From: Bernardetia sp042180575
GTDB taxonomy: Bacteria; Bacteroidota; Bacteroidia; Cytophagales; Bernardetiaceae
Assembly (NCBI RefSeq): GCF_042180575.1
Contig: NZ_CP170094.1
Coordinates: forward strand, 2,914,001 to 2,978,000
Direction of reading: 5' to 3'
DNA length: 64,000 nt
The notes under the pieces were generated by a model. The model was not told where the DNA came from, did no database searches, and was given only the letters and a program-made list of their open reading frames with translations. Both the position numbers and the translations under genes were made by a program. This document shows positions 43,408-56,046 of this stretch, piece by piece (position 1 is the stretch's first letter; each line of letters begins with the position of its first letter).

Positions 43408-43932
43408 ATGATTTTTGATACAGACCCAGATTTATACGAACGTTTTATGCATGCTGATAGAATTATCAAGGATAATAAAATTGGTGATGCTGTAAAGGAA
43501 CTGCAACAAATTCTTAGAGAAGACCCTACTTTTGGTAGAGCTTATAATCATTTAGGATGGATTTATCACAACAAATATCAAGATTTCAAAAATGCTGAAG
43601 AGTGTTATAAATTAGCCTTGTTACATTCGCCTGATTATCCTCCTGTTTATTATAATTATGCTGTTTTGCTTTCCTCTACAAAAGCATTTGATGAGCTGAA
43701 AAAGTTATTAAGTAAAGCAGTAGAGTTTGAAGGAATTAATTTAGGTACAATCCATAATGAATATGGAATTATGTACGAGATAGAAGGACACTATTCGAAA
43801 GCAATCGAATCGTATAACGAAAGTATAAAACATCTTTTTGATACAAATCAAATCGAACAACGTTTGGCTTCTATTGAAAGATGTAAACGAAAAAGTGGAA
43901 TCTTTGGTGGTTCGCATGTTTCAGATAGATAA
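43408..43932 (+). CDS. TPR-repeat protein
   Basis: A 174-residue protein made of tetratricopeptide-like helices: MHADRIIKDNKIGDAVKELQ, AYNHLGWIYHNKYQDFKNAEECYKLAL, VYYNYAVLLSSTKAFDEL and EYGIMYEIEGHYSKAIESYNES. Such repeats form protein-binding scaffolds in the cytoplasm. The ATG at 43408 is chosen because it begins the first helix; the TTG at 43333 would add sequence that belongs to the decayed region. It is followed 82 bp later by the three-gene GDIT family and may belong to the same unit. Confidence 0.8.
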   Translation: MIFDTDPDLYERFMHADRIIKDNKIGDAVKELQQILREDPTFGRAYNHLGWIYHNKYQDFKNAEECYKLALLHSPDYPPVYYNYAVLLSSTKAFDELKKLLSKAVEFEGINLGTIHNEYGIMYEIEGHYSKAIESYNESIKHLFDTNQIEQRLASIERCKRKSGIFGGSHVSDR

Positions 43933-44014
43933 TAAATAAATAGGTCGCTCGTGAAGACACAAGCAACAGTAAATTTTATAATTCACAATTTATAATTCAC
44001 AACTCTAAAAAGTT

Positions 44015-44449
44015 ATGGCAGCAGAAGATTCAAACGACCCTGTAAATGGAGGGAGTGGCACAGTTGTTCCGACAAATACAAGTGTCAATAAAATAGAAAA
44101 AACAAACGTTGATAAACTACAAGACTTCATCAAATATGTCGAAGAGCGTGTCGTGGATTTGACAAACCTAGAAATCAAAACGATTGTAGGCGATTTTGAT
44201 GTTGATGTAAACGAAAAAGTTTCTTTACGAAGAGATAATGATTACAAACTAATGAATAGTCGTATCAATTTGATTGATGGAGATATTACAACACACATTA
44301 GCAAAGAGCTAGTAAGTGATGAATATGAGTGGATGCGTAATTTTCACGCTCACAAAGAAGAAAAAGGACACGAAATTATTCAAGGAAATATACAAGCCAT
44401 TGCTTCTTTGATAGACCTTTTTAGAGAGCTTAGTCGTGAAGACAAATAA
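44015..44449 (+). CDS. Unknown protein, GDIT family member 1
   Basis: A 144-residue soluble protein. After a low-complexity start (about 1-30) comes an acidic alpha/beta domain with RINLIDGDITTHISKEL near residues 87-103, then a helical end (EWMRNFHAHKEEKGHEII to LFRELSRED). The segment [LV]-[DE]-G-D-[IV]-T followed by a helix with W/F and H residues is shared with the next two genes, so the three are probably old paralogues. No named family is recognised. There is no signal peptide or membrane helix, so it is likely cytoplasmic. Confidence 0.7.
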   Translation: MAAEDSNDPVNGGSGTVVPTNTSVNKIEKTNVDKLQDFIKYVEERVVDLTNLEIKTIVGDFDVDVNEKVSLRRDNDYKLMNSRINLIDGDITTHISKELVSDEYEWMRNFHAHKEEKGHEIIQGNIQAIASLIDLFRELSREDK

Positions 44450-44510
44450 AAATGATTAATTATAAATCAATTTATTCTATTTTAATCATTCATAAGGGCA
44501 GTACTTTTCT

Positions 44511-45326
44511 ATGAAAAAGGATTTTATTAAAAACTTGGCAGATGACCTTTTACGTTTAGAAGTAAACACTATCGTAAAAGACCAATTATTGTGTATCAAA
44601 CCTCGTTCGCACCGTTGGGAACTCTACGATATTGCTAGTACTTATCGTGAGTTGTTGGTTTCTTATACTGTTTCGGTTATTAATCCTCAAATGGGTGAAA
44701 GTTCCGACAATCAAGGAGAAATGCGAAAAGAATTCAAAAACTTAAATGCAGGTCTGAATTCTTTTTTAGAAATTCAGCATTTTGCAGAAATAAAACGAGA
44801 TGAATTTAAGCAAGAATTAGAACGTGTTCATCTGACTGATTTGGAAACAGATATACTCAACGAAAGAGTAATGCTTTGTGAGCGTATCATAAGACAGTGC
44901 CAACAGATAATTGATATCTTCTTAGACTTACAAAATAACTCAAACGACCCTATTGAAAGTGATAATGATTTTTCTGTTATGCGTCTGAATCATTTGGAAG
45001 ATTTAAAACTCAATCCGAGCCAAATTTCTATTATCCGAAAAGCAAATGAAATCGGAACACAACGTGTTCTGCTCCAAACTGTCGTTCAAGTAGAAGGAGA
45101 TATTACATCTTATATTACGACACGCTTTTTGCACTTTCCAGAACGAGAACAAAAAATGATTAAAGAAGTACATGAATCTTCTATTATGACTTCTATCAGA
45201 ATGTGGCAGTATTTATTTCAAGCTGTTTCTAGGCTGGCAGGAACTGTATTTACTGGTGTAACAGGAAAACAAGTCAATACTGGAACGGCTGATAACTTAA
45301 CAAGCAAACCAAAAAGAATTGGATAA
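44511..45326 (+). CDS. Unknown protein, GDIT family member 2
   Basis: A 271-residue, mostly helical soluble protein. The N-terminal two thirds (MKKDFIKNLADDLLRLEVNT to about residue 150) are long amphipathic helices, including IRQCQQIIDIFLDLQNN. The C-terminal part repeats the shared domain: GTQRVLLQTVVQVEGDITSY, then EREQKMIKEVHESSIMTSIRMWQYLFQAVSRL, and a Gly/Thr-rich tail. It starts 61 bp after member 1. The function is not recognisable; the extra N-terminal helices may form a coiled coil. Confidence 0.7.
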   Translation: MKKDFIKNLADDLLRLEVNTIVKDQLLCIKPRSHRWELYDIASTYRELLVSYTVSVINPQMGESSDNQGEMRKEFKNLNAGLNSFLEIQHFAEIKRDEFKQELERVHLTDLETDILNERVMLCERIIRQCQQIIDIFLDLQNNSNDPIESDNDFSVMRLNHLEDLKLNPSQISIIRKANEIGTQRVLLQTVVQVEGDITSYITTRFLHFPEREQKMIKEVHESSIMTSIRMWQYLFQAVSRLAGTVFTGVTGKQVNTGTADNLTSKPKRIG

Positions 45327-45469
45327 AAACAGTACGTAGTAATCAGTTAATTTCTATTCTAAAGTAAGAATTTAGATTTACTAAAAGTACACTTCTAACT
45401 TGATTATCATAACTCCAACTTCTAAAATTGACTACTATAATTCTAACTTCATAAAACCTAACTTCTAAA

Positions 45470-46072
45470 TTGGCTACTTGGAAAATAATCTTAAAAAACT
45501 TTTGGGTTCAATTTAAAAGATGGCTAGACATTCGTTTGGGTTATATTTCTGCTGCTCCACGTCTTATTCTTTACTTCATTGAAATCTTGAAACATGGAGC
45601 TTATACCATTGATACAGAATTTGAATATGTATTAGAAGATGGCATAAATACAGAAAAATTTATTATGCGAACACTCATCGAATTAGATGGTGATGTTACT
45701 AATTTTGTTCCTGATCCCACAAAATATAAAGGAGAAGATTGGTTTTGTTGTTTTGAAGATGCTTTTAAATTGCATTCAGAAAACATCAAGTTTTTCTTTA
45801 TGAAGTTAGAAGAAAGTGCCACTTTTTGGGCATTTATGACTACTCTTCCTTTGCTAATTGCTGTCAATTATCGTTTGTTAGAAGATATTTGGAGATTTAT
45901 CACAACAGGACATTTTTCTGATAAACTACAAGACCAAGTTTTGGAAATCGGTATTTTTGTTGCCTCTGCTATTCTCTTACCTCAACTTATCAAACTTCTC
46001 ATTCCTCGTCTTTTGGCTCTAGTGTTAAAACGAGTTGAAAAATATTTAGCAGAGGAAGAAGAGAAAAAGTAA
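45470..46072 (+). CDS. Unknown membrane protein, GDIT family member 3
   Basis: A 200-residue protein. The frame is open only six codons before the TTG at 45470, so TTG is the most likely start (ATWKIILKNFWVQFKRWLDI follows). It carries IMRTLIELDGDVTNFVPD near residue 72, then the helical segment of the shared domain (FKLHSENIKFFFMKLEESA), and unlike its siblings ends with two predicted membrane segments (FMTTLPLLIAVNYRLL and FVASAILLPQLIKLLIPRLL) and a charged cytoplasmic tail. It may anchor the other two to the membrane (inference). Confidence 0.65.
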   Translation: MATWKIILKNFWVQFKRWLDIRLGYISAAPRLILYFIEILKHGAYTIDTEFEYVLEDGINTEKFIMRTLIELDGDVTNFVPDPTKYKGEDWFCCFEDAFKLHSENIKFFFMKLEESATFWAFMTTLPLLIAVNYRLLEDIWRFITTGHFSDKLQDQVLEIGIFVASAILLPQLIKLLIPRLLALVLKRVEKYLAEEEEKK

Positions 46073-46085
46073 CTTTTTTAATTCT

Positions 46086-47012
46086 ATGAAAACGATATTT
46101 ATTTTTTTATTTTTTTTCCTGTTTAGTCTTTCGTTACAGGCTCAAAACATTCCTATTTCGGATAGTTTGATAAGAAAAATAAGTTTTTCGCAAATGGAAA
46201 ATTATGATGAGAACTATGAGATAATGCTACAATTATCAAAGGAAGTCATCACATATACGAACAACAAAAAAGATTCAATATTTGGAAATATCTCTGTTTT
46301 TTATGCCAATTTTGACGAAGATGAAGATATTGAATTGATTGCTTTTTTTGGACGAATAGTAGAATCTAACTTTCTTGTATTTGATAAAATTGATAATCAA
46401 TGGTTTTTGATTTACAGAGAAGAAATTGGTTTAGATACAAATCGTGAACTTTTTTATGGCATTAGTCCGACTGAGAACACTCCTTTAGTTTGGGTAAAAT
46501 ATCATGATGGACATGGAAGTGGAGTATATTCTGATAGGTACTTTTTCTATAAATTCACACAAAAAGGATTCAAAAAAGTTCTCTCTCTAGCAGGAGAAAA
46601 CTGGGTAGTTCCTTTAGCATCTTATACTTCATTTAGTTTAGATTTGGAAACCACCTTTGAATGTTATCCAGATGGTGACTTTATTGCACATGTAGGAGGT
46701 AAGTACTATCTTCCATATGATTTTGATAAAAAAGGAAATAGCACAAAGTTAATTCTGTTTAGAAGATGGATACAGGTTATTTTCAAATGGGACGAAGAAA
46801 AACAAGAATATTTTCCTTCTTTTAGAGATTATAACAAATTAAGTGAAGAACAAAAAGAATTTATACTCTTAAAAAAAGAAGATGCAGAGTTATTCATTGA
46901 CCTATTCAGAATAGAATTATACGAAATGAGAAAAGACTTATCTGAAAGAGAATTAGAAGTTTTAGACGAATGGATAAATAATGTTATGGAAAGATCTAAA
47001 TCAAAGAAATAA
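46086..47012 (+). CDS. Hypothetical secreted protein
   Basis: A 308-residue protein with a signal peptide (MKTIFIFLFFFLFSLSLQAQ). The mature part has DSIFGNISVFYANFDEDEDIELIAFFG, which looks like a D-rich Ca-binding or VCBS/FG-GAP-like 'D.D.D' strand, then WVKYHDGHGSGVYSDRYFFYKF and an acidic helical C-terminus. It starts 13 bp after GDIT member 3, so the two are probably co-transcribed. No named family is recognised. Confidence 0.65.
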   Translation: MKTIFIFLFFFLFSLSLQAQNIPISDSLIRKISFSQMENYDENYEIMLQLSKEVITYTNNKKDSIFGNISVFYANFDEDEDIELIAFFGRIVESNFLVFDKIDNQWFLIYREEIGLDTNRELFYGISPTENTPLVWVKYHDGHGSGVYSDRYFFYKFTQKGFKKVLSLAGENWVVPLASYTSFSLDLETTFECYPDGDFIAHVGGKYYLPYDFDKKGNSTKLILFRRWIQVIFKWDEEKQEYFPSFRDYNKLSEEQKEFILLKKEDAELFIDLFRIELYEMRKDLSERELEVLDEWINNVMERSKSKK

Positions 47013-47071
47013 CAAATCGACCCAAAAATGGATTATTACAAAAAATCTAAATCCTAATTCATTCATTTGTA

Positions 47072-47707
47072 ATGACTCATCAAAAACTCCCAAAATCATT
47101 TTATACTCGTTCTGATGTGGTTCAGATTGCTAGAGAGCTTTTAGGAAAGTATTTAGTAACTGATATAAACAACAAAATCACAGTCGGAAAAATAGTAGAA
47201 ACAGAAGCCTATTGTGGTGCAATGGATAAAGCCTGTCATGCACATTTGAATAAAAAAACAGAACGCACCAAAATTATGTTTGAGCAGGGTGGTGTTGCTT
47301 ATGTTTATTTGGTTTATGGAATGTATAAACTTTTCAATATCGTAACCAATGAATACGGAAAAGCTGATGCTGTTTTGATTCGTGCCATTGAACCTATTGA
47401 AGGAATAGAAACGATGCTCAAACGTCGAAAAATGGAACAAATCAAAGATAAAACAGGAAACCTAAAACTAAAAAGAAACCTAACAGCAGGTCCAGGGATA
47501 CTATCTATTGCTATGGGAATAGAGCTTTCAGATTATGGAAACGATTTGACAGAAAACCGTATTTGGATAGAAGATAGAAGCAAAAATATAGAGGAAAATC
47601 AAATAATTACTTCTGCTCGTGTTAATATTGATTATGCAGAGGAAGATAAAGAGTTACCTTGGCGTTTCAGAATCAAGGATAATAAATGGACAAGTCCTGC
47701 AAAATAA
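47072..47707 (+). CDS. 3-methyladenine DNA glycosylase (Aag/MPG family)
   Basis: A 211-residue member of the mammalian-type alkyladenine glycosylase family, which removes alkylated and deaminated purines from DNA. SFYTRSDVVQIARELLGKYL opens the fold, the catalytic Glu lies in VGKIVETEAYCG, AYVYLVYGMYKLFNIVT is the tyrosine-rich flipping pocket, and LTAGPGILSIAMGI is the conserved C-terminal loop. Length is normal. It is a single gene; an AlkA-type glycosylase lies on the other side of the rRNA operon. Confidence 0.9.
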   Translation: MTHQKLPKSFYTRSDVVQIARELLGKYLVTDINNKITVGKIVETEAYCGAMDKACHAHLNKKTERTKIMFEQGGVAYVYLVYGMYKLFNIVTNEYGKADAVLIRAIEPIEGIETMLKRRKMEQIKDKTGNLKLKRNLTAGPGILSIAMGIELSDYGNDLTENRIWIEDRSKNIEENQIITSARVNIDYAEEDKELPWRFRIKDNKWTSPAK

Positions 47708-47794
47708 ACTTAGAAATTAGATTTAAAAACTCAGAAGTAATATCATTTGAGGTAAAAGACATGCCTTTTACTAAAAAATAAAAACCAAAATATC

Positions 47795-47923
47795 ATGAAA
47801 AAATCTTTTCAAAACTGGTATCAGAAATACAAAAAATATCTTTATGTAGAACCATTGATGTACGGAACAATGATTTTGATTATCATCATCAGTATAATCC
47901 TAATAAAGATATTTAAGAACTAG
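47795..47923 (+). CDS. Small membrane peptide (42 residues)
   Basis: MKKSFQNWYQKYKKYLYVEP is a basic, aromatic N-terminus, followed by one hydrophobic helix (MYGTMILIIIISIILIKIF) and KN. The start follows a gap of 87 bp after the glycosylase, and 73 bp separate it from the comF-like gene. It has the look of a single-span inner-membrane small protein with its N-terminus inside. No family is recognised, and a non-coding explanation is not excluded. Confidence 0.45.
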   Translation: MKKSFQNWYQKYKKYLYVEPLMYGTMILIIIISIILIKIFKN

Positions 47924-47996
47924 AAAAATGATAATCTATAAAACTCTACCTCATAAAATTTGTAAGTTAAAAATAATCAATTTCTATTTATAAATA

Positions 47997-48698
47997 ATGG
48001 CAAATCTAAAAACATACCTTTCTGCTTTTTTTTCTATTTTATTTCCTGAGAGCTGTTTATCTTGTAATGGAGTAATAGAACAAGGAGAAACAGATATTTG
48101 CTCAGTCTGTCGGTTTAACTTTCCAAGGACTGACTCTCATTTAGATGACAAGAATATAGTTGCTCAAAAGTTTTGGGGAAGAGTAAAGCTAAAATATGCT
48201 ATATCATATCTATTTTTTAAGAAGGAAAGTAATGTACAAAATCTATTACACGAACTAAAATATAATAAGCAACCCCAAATAGGAGAGATTTTAGGAAACT
48301 GGTATGCACAAGAATTACTAGATAATAATTTTTATAAACATTTTGATATTATAATTCCTGTTCCAATGCACCCTAAAAAACAAAAACAGAGGGGATATAA
48401 TCAAAGTGCTTGTTTTGGACAGGGGTTGTCTGAAGTTTGGCAAATTCCACAACTAGAAAATGGAATAAAAAAAGTATTAAATACCATTTCTCAAACCAAA
48501 AAATCAAGAGAAGAAAGGTATAAAAACATGAAATTAGGTTTCGAAATTTCAGACCTAGAAGCAGTAAAAGGAAAAAATATCCTGTTGGTAGATGATGTAA
48601 TCACAACAGGTGCAACTCTAGAAGCTTGTGCCACTCTACTCTTAGAAAATGGAGCAAAAACAGTTAGTATTGCAACTATTGCAGTGGCACAAAGTTAG
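47997..48698 (+). CDS. ComF-family phosphoribosyltransferase-like protein
   Basis: A 233-residue ComF/GntX-family protein. An N-terminal double CxxC zinc finger (CLSCNG and CSVCRF) is followed by the type I phosphoribosyltransferase domain with IIPVPMHPKKQKQRGYNQSACFG and the PRPP loop LLVDDVITTGATLEACATLL. In naturally competent bacteria ComF works in DNA uptake at the cytoplasmic side, but homologues are universal and the function elsewhere is unsettled. Confidence 0.88.
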   Translation: MANLKTYLSAFFSILFPESCLSCNGVIEQGETDICSVCRFNFPRTDSHLDDKNIVAQKFWGRVKLKYAISYLFFKKESNVQNLLHELKYNKQPQIGEILGNWYAQELLDNNFYKHFDIIIPVPMHPKKQKQRGYNQSACFGQGLSEVWQIPQLENGIKKVLNTISQTKKSREERYKNMKLGFEISDLEAVKGKNILLVDDVITTGATLEACATLLLENGAKTVSIATIAVAQS

Positions 48699-48752
48699 TT
48701 TTATAGATCACGTTGGAATATATACCTCGTTTCTACTTATCAAAATAGTAAC

Positions 48753-48792
48753 CCAAAAAAAAGCCTTTATAACTACTTAGTTACAAAGGCTT
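48753..48792 (-). terminator. Terminator of the rRNA operon
   Basis: On the minus strand AAGCCTTTGTAACTA and TAGTTATAAAGGCTT form a stem (one mismatch) followed by TTTTTTTT. It also lies 60 bp after the plus-strand comF-like gene and may serve both. Confidence 0.85.
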
Positions 48793-48846
48793 GTAATTTT
48801 TGTTTCCAACACAAATACATTTTATTATGTATCTGTCCATATAAGG

Positions 48847-48954
48847 ACGGGCGATGACCTACTCTCCCACGAATAGCGCAGTACCATCGGCGCAATAGGG
48901 CTTAACGGCTCTGTTCGGAATGGAAAGACGTGTACCCCTATGCTATAATCACCC
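48847..48954 (-). rRNA. 5S ribosomal RNA
   Basis: The complement reads GGGTGATTATAGC, CATTCCGAACAG and GCGCCGATGGTACTGC, ending GAGAGTAGGTCATCGCCC, the standard 5S core. Ends are set by the GGGTGA / TCATCGCCC pairing and are accurate to a few bases. Confidence 0.93.
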
Positions 48955-49007
48955 TTTTTCTTCTGTAAATACATACAGTCGTATGTATCTACCAATTTCT
49001 TAAAAAG

Positions 49008-49040
49008 TTCTTTAACAAAGTAAGGTGTATAGTACATTCT
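49008..49040 (-). other. 23S processing stem, 3' arm
   Basis: Complementary to 52034-52068 just upstream of 23S (AAAAAGTTCTTTGACAA pairs with TTTGTTAAAGAACTTTT, and AAGGTGTATAGTA with TACTATACACCTT). The long stem would loop out 23S for RNase III. Confidence 0.75.
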
Positions 49041-49086
49041 AAAAACTACGACTGCTTGTTTGCATATCAAACAGCCTACACTAACA

Positions 49087-51975
<2,889 letters not shown>

Positions 51976-52033
51976 TTCTTTTAAAATTTGCTCTAATTTA
52001 TAATGAAATAAATCATTATATCTTAAAGACTTC

Positions 52034-52068
52034 TATACTATACACCTTATTGTCAAAGAACTTTTTAT
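52034..52068 (-). other. 23S processing stem, 5' arm
   Basis: Partner of 49008-49040. It lies in the spacer between tRNA-Ala and 23S. Confidence 0.75.
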
Positions 52069-52115
52069 AGTTTAAATCTAAAAACAACATTTTGTTTCTA
52101 AATTAAAAACTGTAG

Positions 52116-52193
<78 letters not shown>

Positions 52194-52239
52194 ATAAAAT
52201 ATTAATCTAATTATTTTTGATTAAAAAATAAATAAATCG

Positions 52240-52313
52240 TAGGTCTACGCAGACTCGAACTGCAGACCTCTACATTATCAGTGTAGCGCTCTAACCAACT
52301 GAGCTATAGACCT
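52240..52313 (-). tRNA. tRNA-Ile (GAT)
   Basis: Acceptor AGGTCTA pairs with TAGACCT, anticodon GAT in CTGATAAT, T-loop GTTCGAGTC. CCA is not encoded. The order 16S, Ile, Ala, 23S is the classic bacterial spacer. Confidence 0.95.
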
Positions 52314-52489
52314 ATATAATTTGATTGTGTGTAAAGTTAATTACCTACAACCCAATTCATACCTTATCTAATAACTGTTTCAGCTTTTCTAAAACAAAAT
52401 TCCTTATGCAGGTAAATGAACAAAACATTCGTAAAACTTCCTTTGAATTAAATCATTGTCAATCAAAACAAAGTATGGAATTAAAATCT

Positions 52490-54019
<1,530 letters not shown>

Positions 54020-54414
54020 AAAAAAAGTTGATCCTTTGACTTAATATGAATTAACTAACTCTTTAACTAAACGTTATTAAGCTGTTGTTTCTAATTAAGA
54101 ATCAAAGTTAAATTTGTATATGTAACATATACGGTTATTCTTTTTGATTATTAATTCCGTATTACTTTTGTTTTTAAGAATTGACAGAAAGTTTTTTTTA
54201 TGATAATTAATTTATATTACTATAAATTAATTGATACTTAAATTTTTCCTGTTTTGTTCATAACCTGCATGTCAAGGAACTTGTTACTATATGTAAAACA
54301 ATAAATTGAGTTACTTTAGTAGTTGTGAATTATGACTTTGTTTGTCAAATTCAAATTAATCTTTTGTTACATTTTGATTAACTTTTTAATCATTTTTGTT
54401 TCCAAAAGGTCTTA

Positions 54415-54447
54415 CAAAGATACGAGCTTTTTTTCTTAACTTCCAAA
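54415..54447 (-). promoter_or_regulatory. rRNA promoter P7 (closest to 16S)
   Basis: On the minus strand TTTG at 54447-54444, about 21 bp, then TATCTTTG at 54422-54415. It lies roughly 400 bp before 16S; the leader between shows nothing else recognised. Confidence 0.6.
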
Positions 54448-54532
54448 TAAAACTTCATTTATTTTTGAAATATTTTGAAAAAGATTAAAATGTTTATAAA
54501 GCGTTTTGATTAGCTCTTTCCGTAAGGGATTG

Positions 54533-54564
54533 CAAAGGTAAAACTTATTTTTTAAACTACCAAA
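54533..54564 (-). promoter_or_regulatory. rRNA promoter P6
   Basis: TTTG, a 20-bp spacer, TACCTTTG (54540-54533). Same spacer sequence type (GTAGTTTAA...) as P2 and P4. Confidence 0.75.
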
Positions 54565-54667
54565 CTTTATTTCTAAAATTTTGAAAGTTTTTTTTTTCGT
54601 TTTAAAACCATTTGCGAAATACATTTTCAAATCCTAAAAGAGTCAATCACTCTTTTTTTTGGAAGCA

Positions 54668-54698
54668 CAAAGGTAGAAACTTTTACTTTAAAAACAAA
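54668..54698 (-). promoter_or_regulatory. rRNA promoter P5
   Basis: TTTG, 19 bp, TACCTTTG (54675-54668). Same type as P3 (GTTTGTTTTT...). Confidence 0.75.
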
Positions 54699-54794
54699 CT
54701 AAATTTAATAATTTATTTTATCTTTTATTTTTGTTTCTATCTTTTTACTTATCATTTTAATAACTTTTTCTTTCAGCGTTTCTGAAAGGGAATG

Positions 54795-54826
54795 CAAAGG
54801 TAAAACTTAATTCTTAAACTACCAAA
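54795..54826 (-). promoter_or_regulatory. rRNA promoter P4
   Basis: TTTG, 20 bp, TACCTTTG (54802-54795). Confidence 0.75.
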
Positions 54827-54927
54827 TTTTATTTCTAAAAAATTGAAAGTTTTTTTTGTTTTAAACTAATTGCGAAATACATTTTCAAACTCTAAAGAGT
54901 CAATCACTCTTCTTTTTTTTGGAAGCA

Positions 54928-54958
54928 CAAAGGTAAAAACTTTTATTTCAAAAACAAA
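54928..54958 (-). promoter_or_regulatory. rRNA promoter P3
   Basis: TTTG, 19 bp, TACCTTTG (54935-54928). An AAGAGTGATTGACTCTTT hairpin follows it, as after P5. Confidence 0.75.
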
Positions 54959-55043
54959 CTAATTTTACAATTTATTTATTCTTTTATTTTCAATCTTTAT
55001 CTTTTTACTTACTATTTTCCTTCATCGTTTTTGAAAGGGAATG

Positions 55044-55075
55044 CAAAGGTAAAACTTAATTCTTAAACTACCAAA
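55044..55075 (-). promoter_or_regulatory. rRNA promoter P2
   Basis: TTTG, 20 bp, TACCTTTG (55051-55044). Confidence 0.75.
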
Positions 55076-55186
55076 TTTTATTTCTAAAAAAATTGATTTT
55101 TTTTCGCTTTACTTTACTGCTTCTCACTCTAAAGAGTGAGCTACAATAAATGTGTTACATTCGTTTGTTTCCCTCGTTTGGGAGTG

Positions 55187-55217
55187 CAAAGGTAAGAACC
55201 TTTTTTATTCCTGCAAA
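55187..55217 (-). promoter_or_regulatory. rRNA promoter P1 (most distal)
   Basis: TTTG, 19 bp, TACCTTTG (55194-55187), about 1.17 kb before 16S. Confidence 0.7.
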
Positions 55218-55364
55218 CTATTTCTATAAAAAAATCGCTTTTTTTTGAACTTTTTTATTTGAAGTTTGGTTACACAAAATCTTAAAGCAAATCAACTATT
55301 TGATTATAAATGAGTTACAAATAAATGAACACAAAAAATTAGATTTATCATTAATCCTAAATTA

Positions 55365-55997
55365 TTACGATTTACTAGTATCTTTCCATTTCCATAAGTA
55401 CATAGCTGCAAAAGTTCGGTAGGGTTTCCATTTTTCAGAGTGCGTATTCATTAATTTTGTCAATTCCTTTCCTTTTTCTTCTGTTTTGAGGAGTTTTTGG
55501 ATGGCTTGTTGGATTCCTAAATCTGCCACAGGAAAAACATCTGGTCGCCAAAGTGTAAACATTAATAACATCTCTACTGTCCATCTTCCTACTCCTTTTA
55601 TCTGTGTCAAGTATTCTATTACCTCTTCATTGCTTTTCTGATTGATAAATTCTATTGAAATGTCGTTGTTTTGAGTAAATAAGGCTACCTCTCTTATATA
55701 GGTTATTTTCTGTTTTGATAATCCTACAGATTTTAAGGTTTCAATATCGGTTTCTAATAAAACAGTGGCATTTGGAGAAATTCCATCAAATAAACCTAGA
55801 AACCGTTTATATATAGTATCGGCTGCTTTTACAGAAAGCTGTTGGGAAACAATCGCTTTAATAAGAGAAGTCATGATATTTACCTCACTCTTAATTCCTT
55901 CATCCTCTAAATCTTTGAATGTATTTATTTCTACACTTTCTAATACAGGAATAAAGAGTGGGTCTTTTGATAGGTGTTTTTTGGCTTTTTTGAGCAT
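55365..55997 (-). CDS. DNA-3-methyladenine glycosylase II family (AlkA-like, HhH-GPD)
   Basis: A 210-residue helix-hairpin-helix glycosylase. LIKAIVSQQLSVKAADTIYKRF is the opening helix pair, YLTQIKGVGRWTVEMLLMF the HhH hairpin, and DVFPVADLGIQQAI carries the catalytic Asp (ADLG), ending with KPYRTFAAMYLWKWKD. It removes 3-methyladenine and related bases. The N-terminal AlkA beta domain is missing, as in other short bacterial forms. Confidence 0.9.
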   Translation of the reverse strand: MLKKAKKHLSKDPLFIPVLESVEINTFKDLEDEGIKSEVNIMTSLIKAIVSQQLSVKAADTIYKRFLGLFDGISPNATVLLETDIETLKSVGLSKQKITYIREVALFTQNNDISIEFINQKSNEEVIEYLTQIKGVGRWTVEMLLMFTLWRPDVFPVADLGIQQAIQKLLKTEEKGKELTKLMNTHSEKWKPYRTFAAMYLWKWKDTSKS

Positions 55998-56046
55998 GTT
56001 TTTTTGAATTAGGTATCACACAACTACTTTTATTTTCTGTTTTTCA

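Larger units (their letters stand above)
54530..55095. repeat. Imperfect ~250-bp tandem repeats carrying the rRNA promoters
   Basis: Two full units and part of a third start with GCAAAGGTAAAACTTA, continue with an AACTACCAAA block, TGCGAAATACATTTTCAAA, AGAGTCAATCACTCTT and GGAAGCACAAAGGTA. They are highly similar to one another. Each unit holds two promoters, so the array grew by unit duplication. Confidence 0.8.

Noticed and set aside
54436..54630. 64-residue minus-strand ORF upstream of 16S
   Set aside because: It falls across promoter repeats of the rRNA operon and has no conserved counterpart in the other repeat units.
54530..55095. CRISPR-like tandem repetition
   Set aside because: Units are ~250 bp, contiguous and contain promoters; there are no short repeats with unique spacers.
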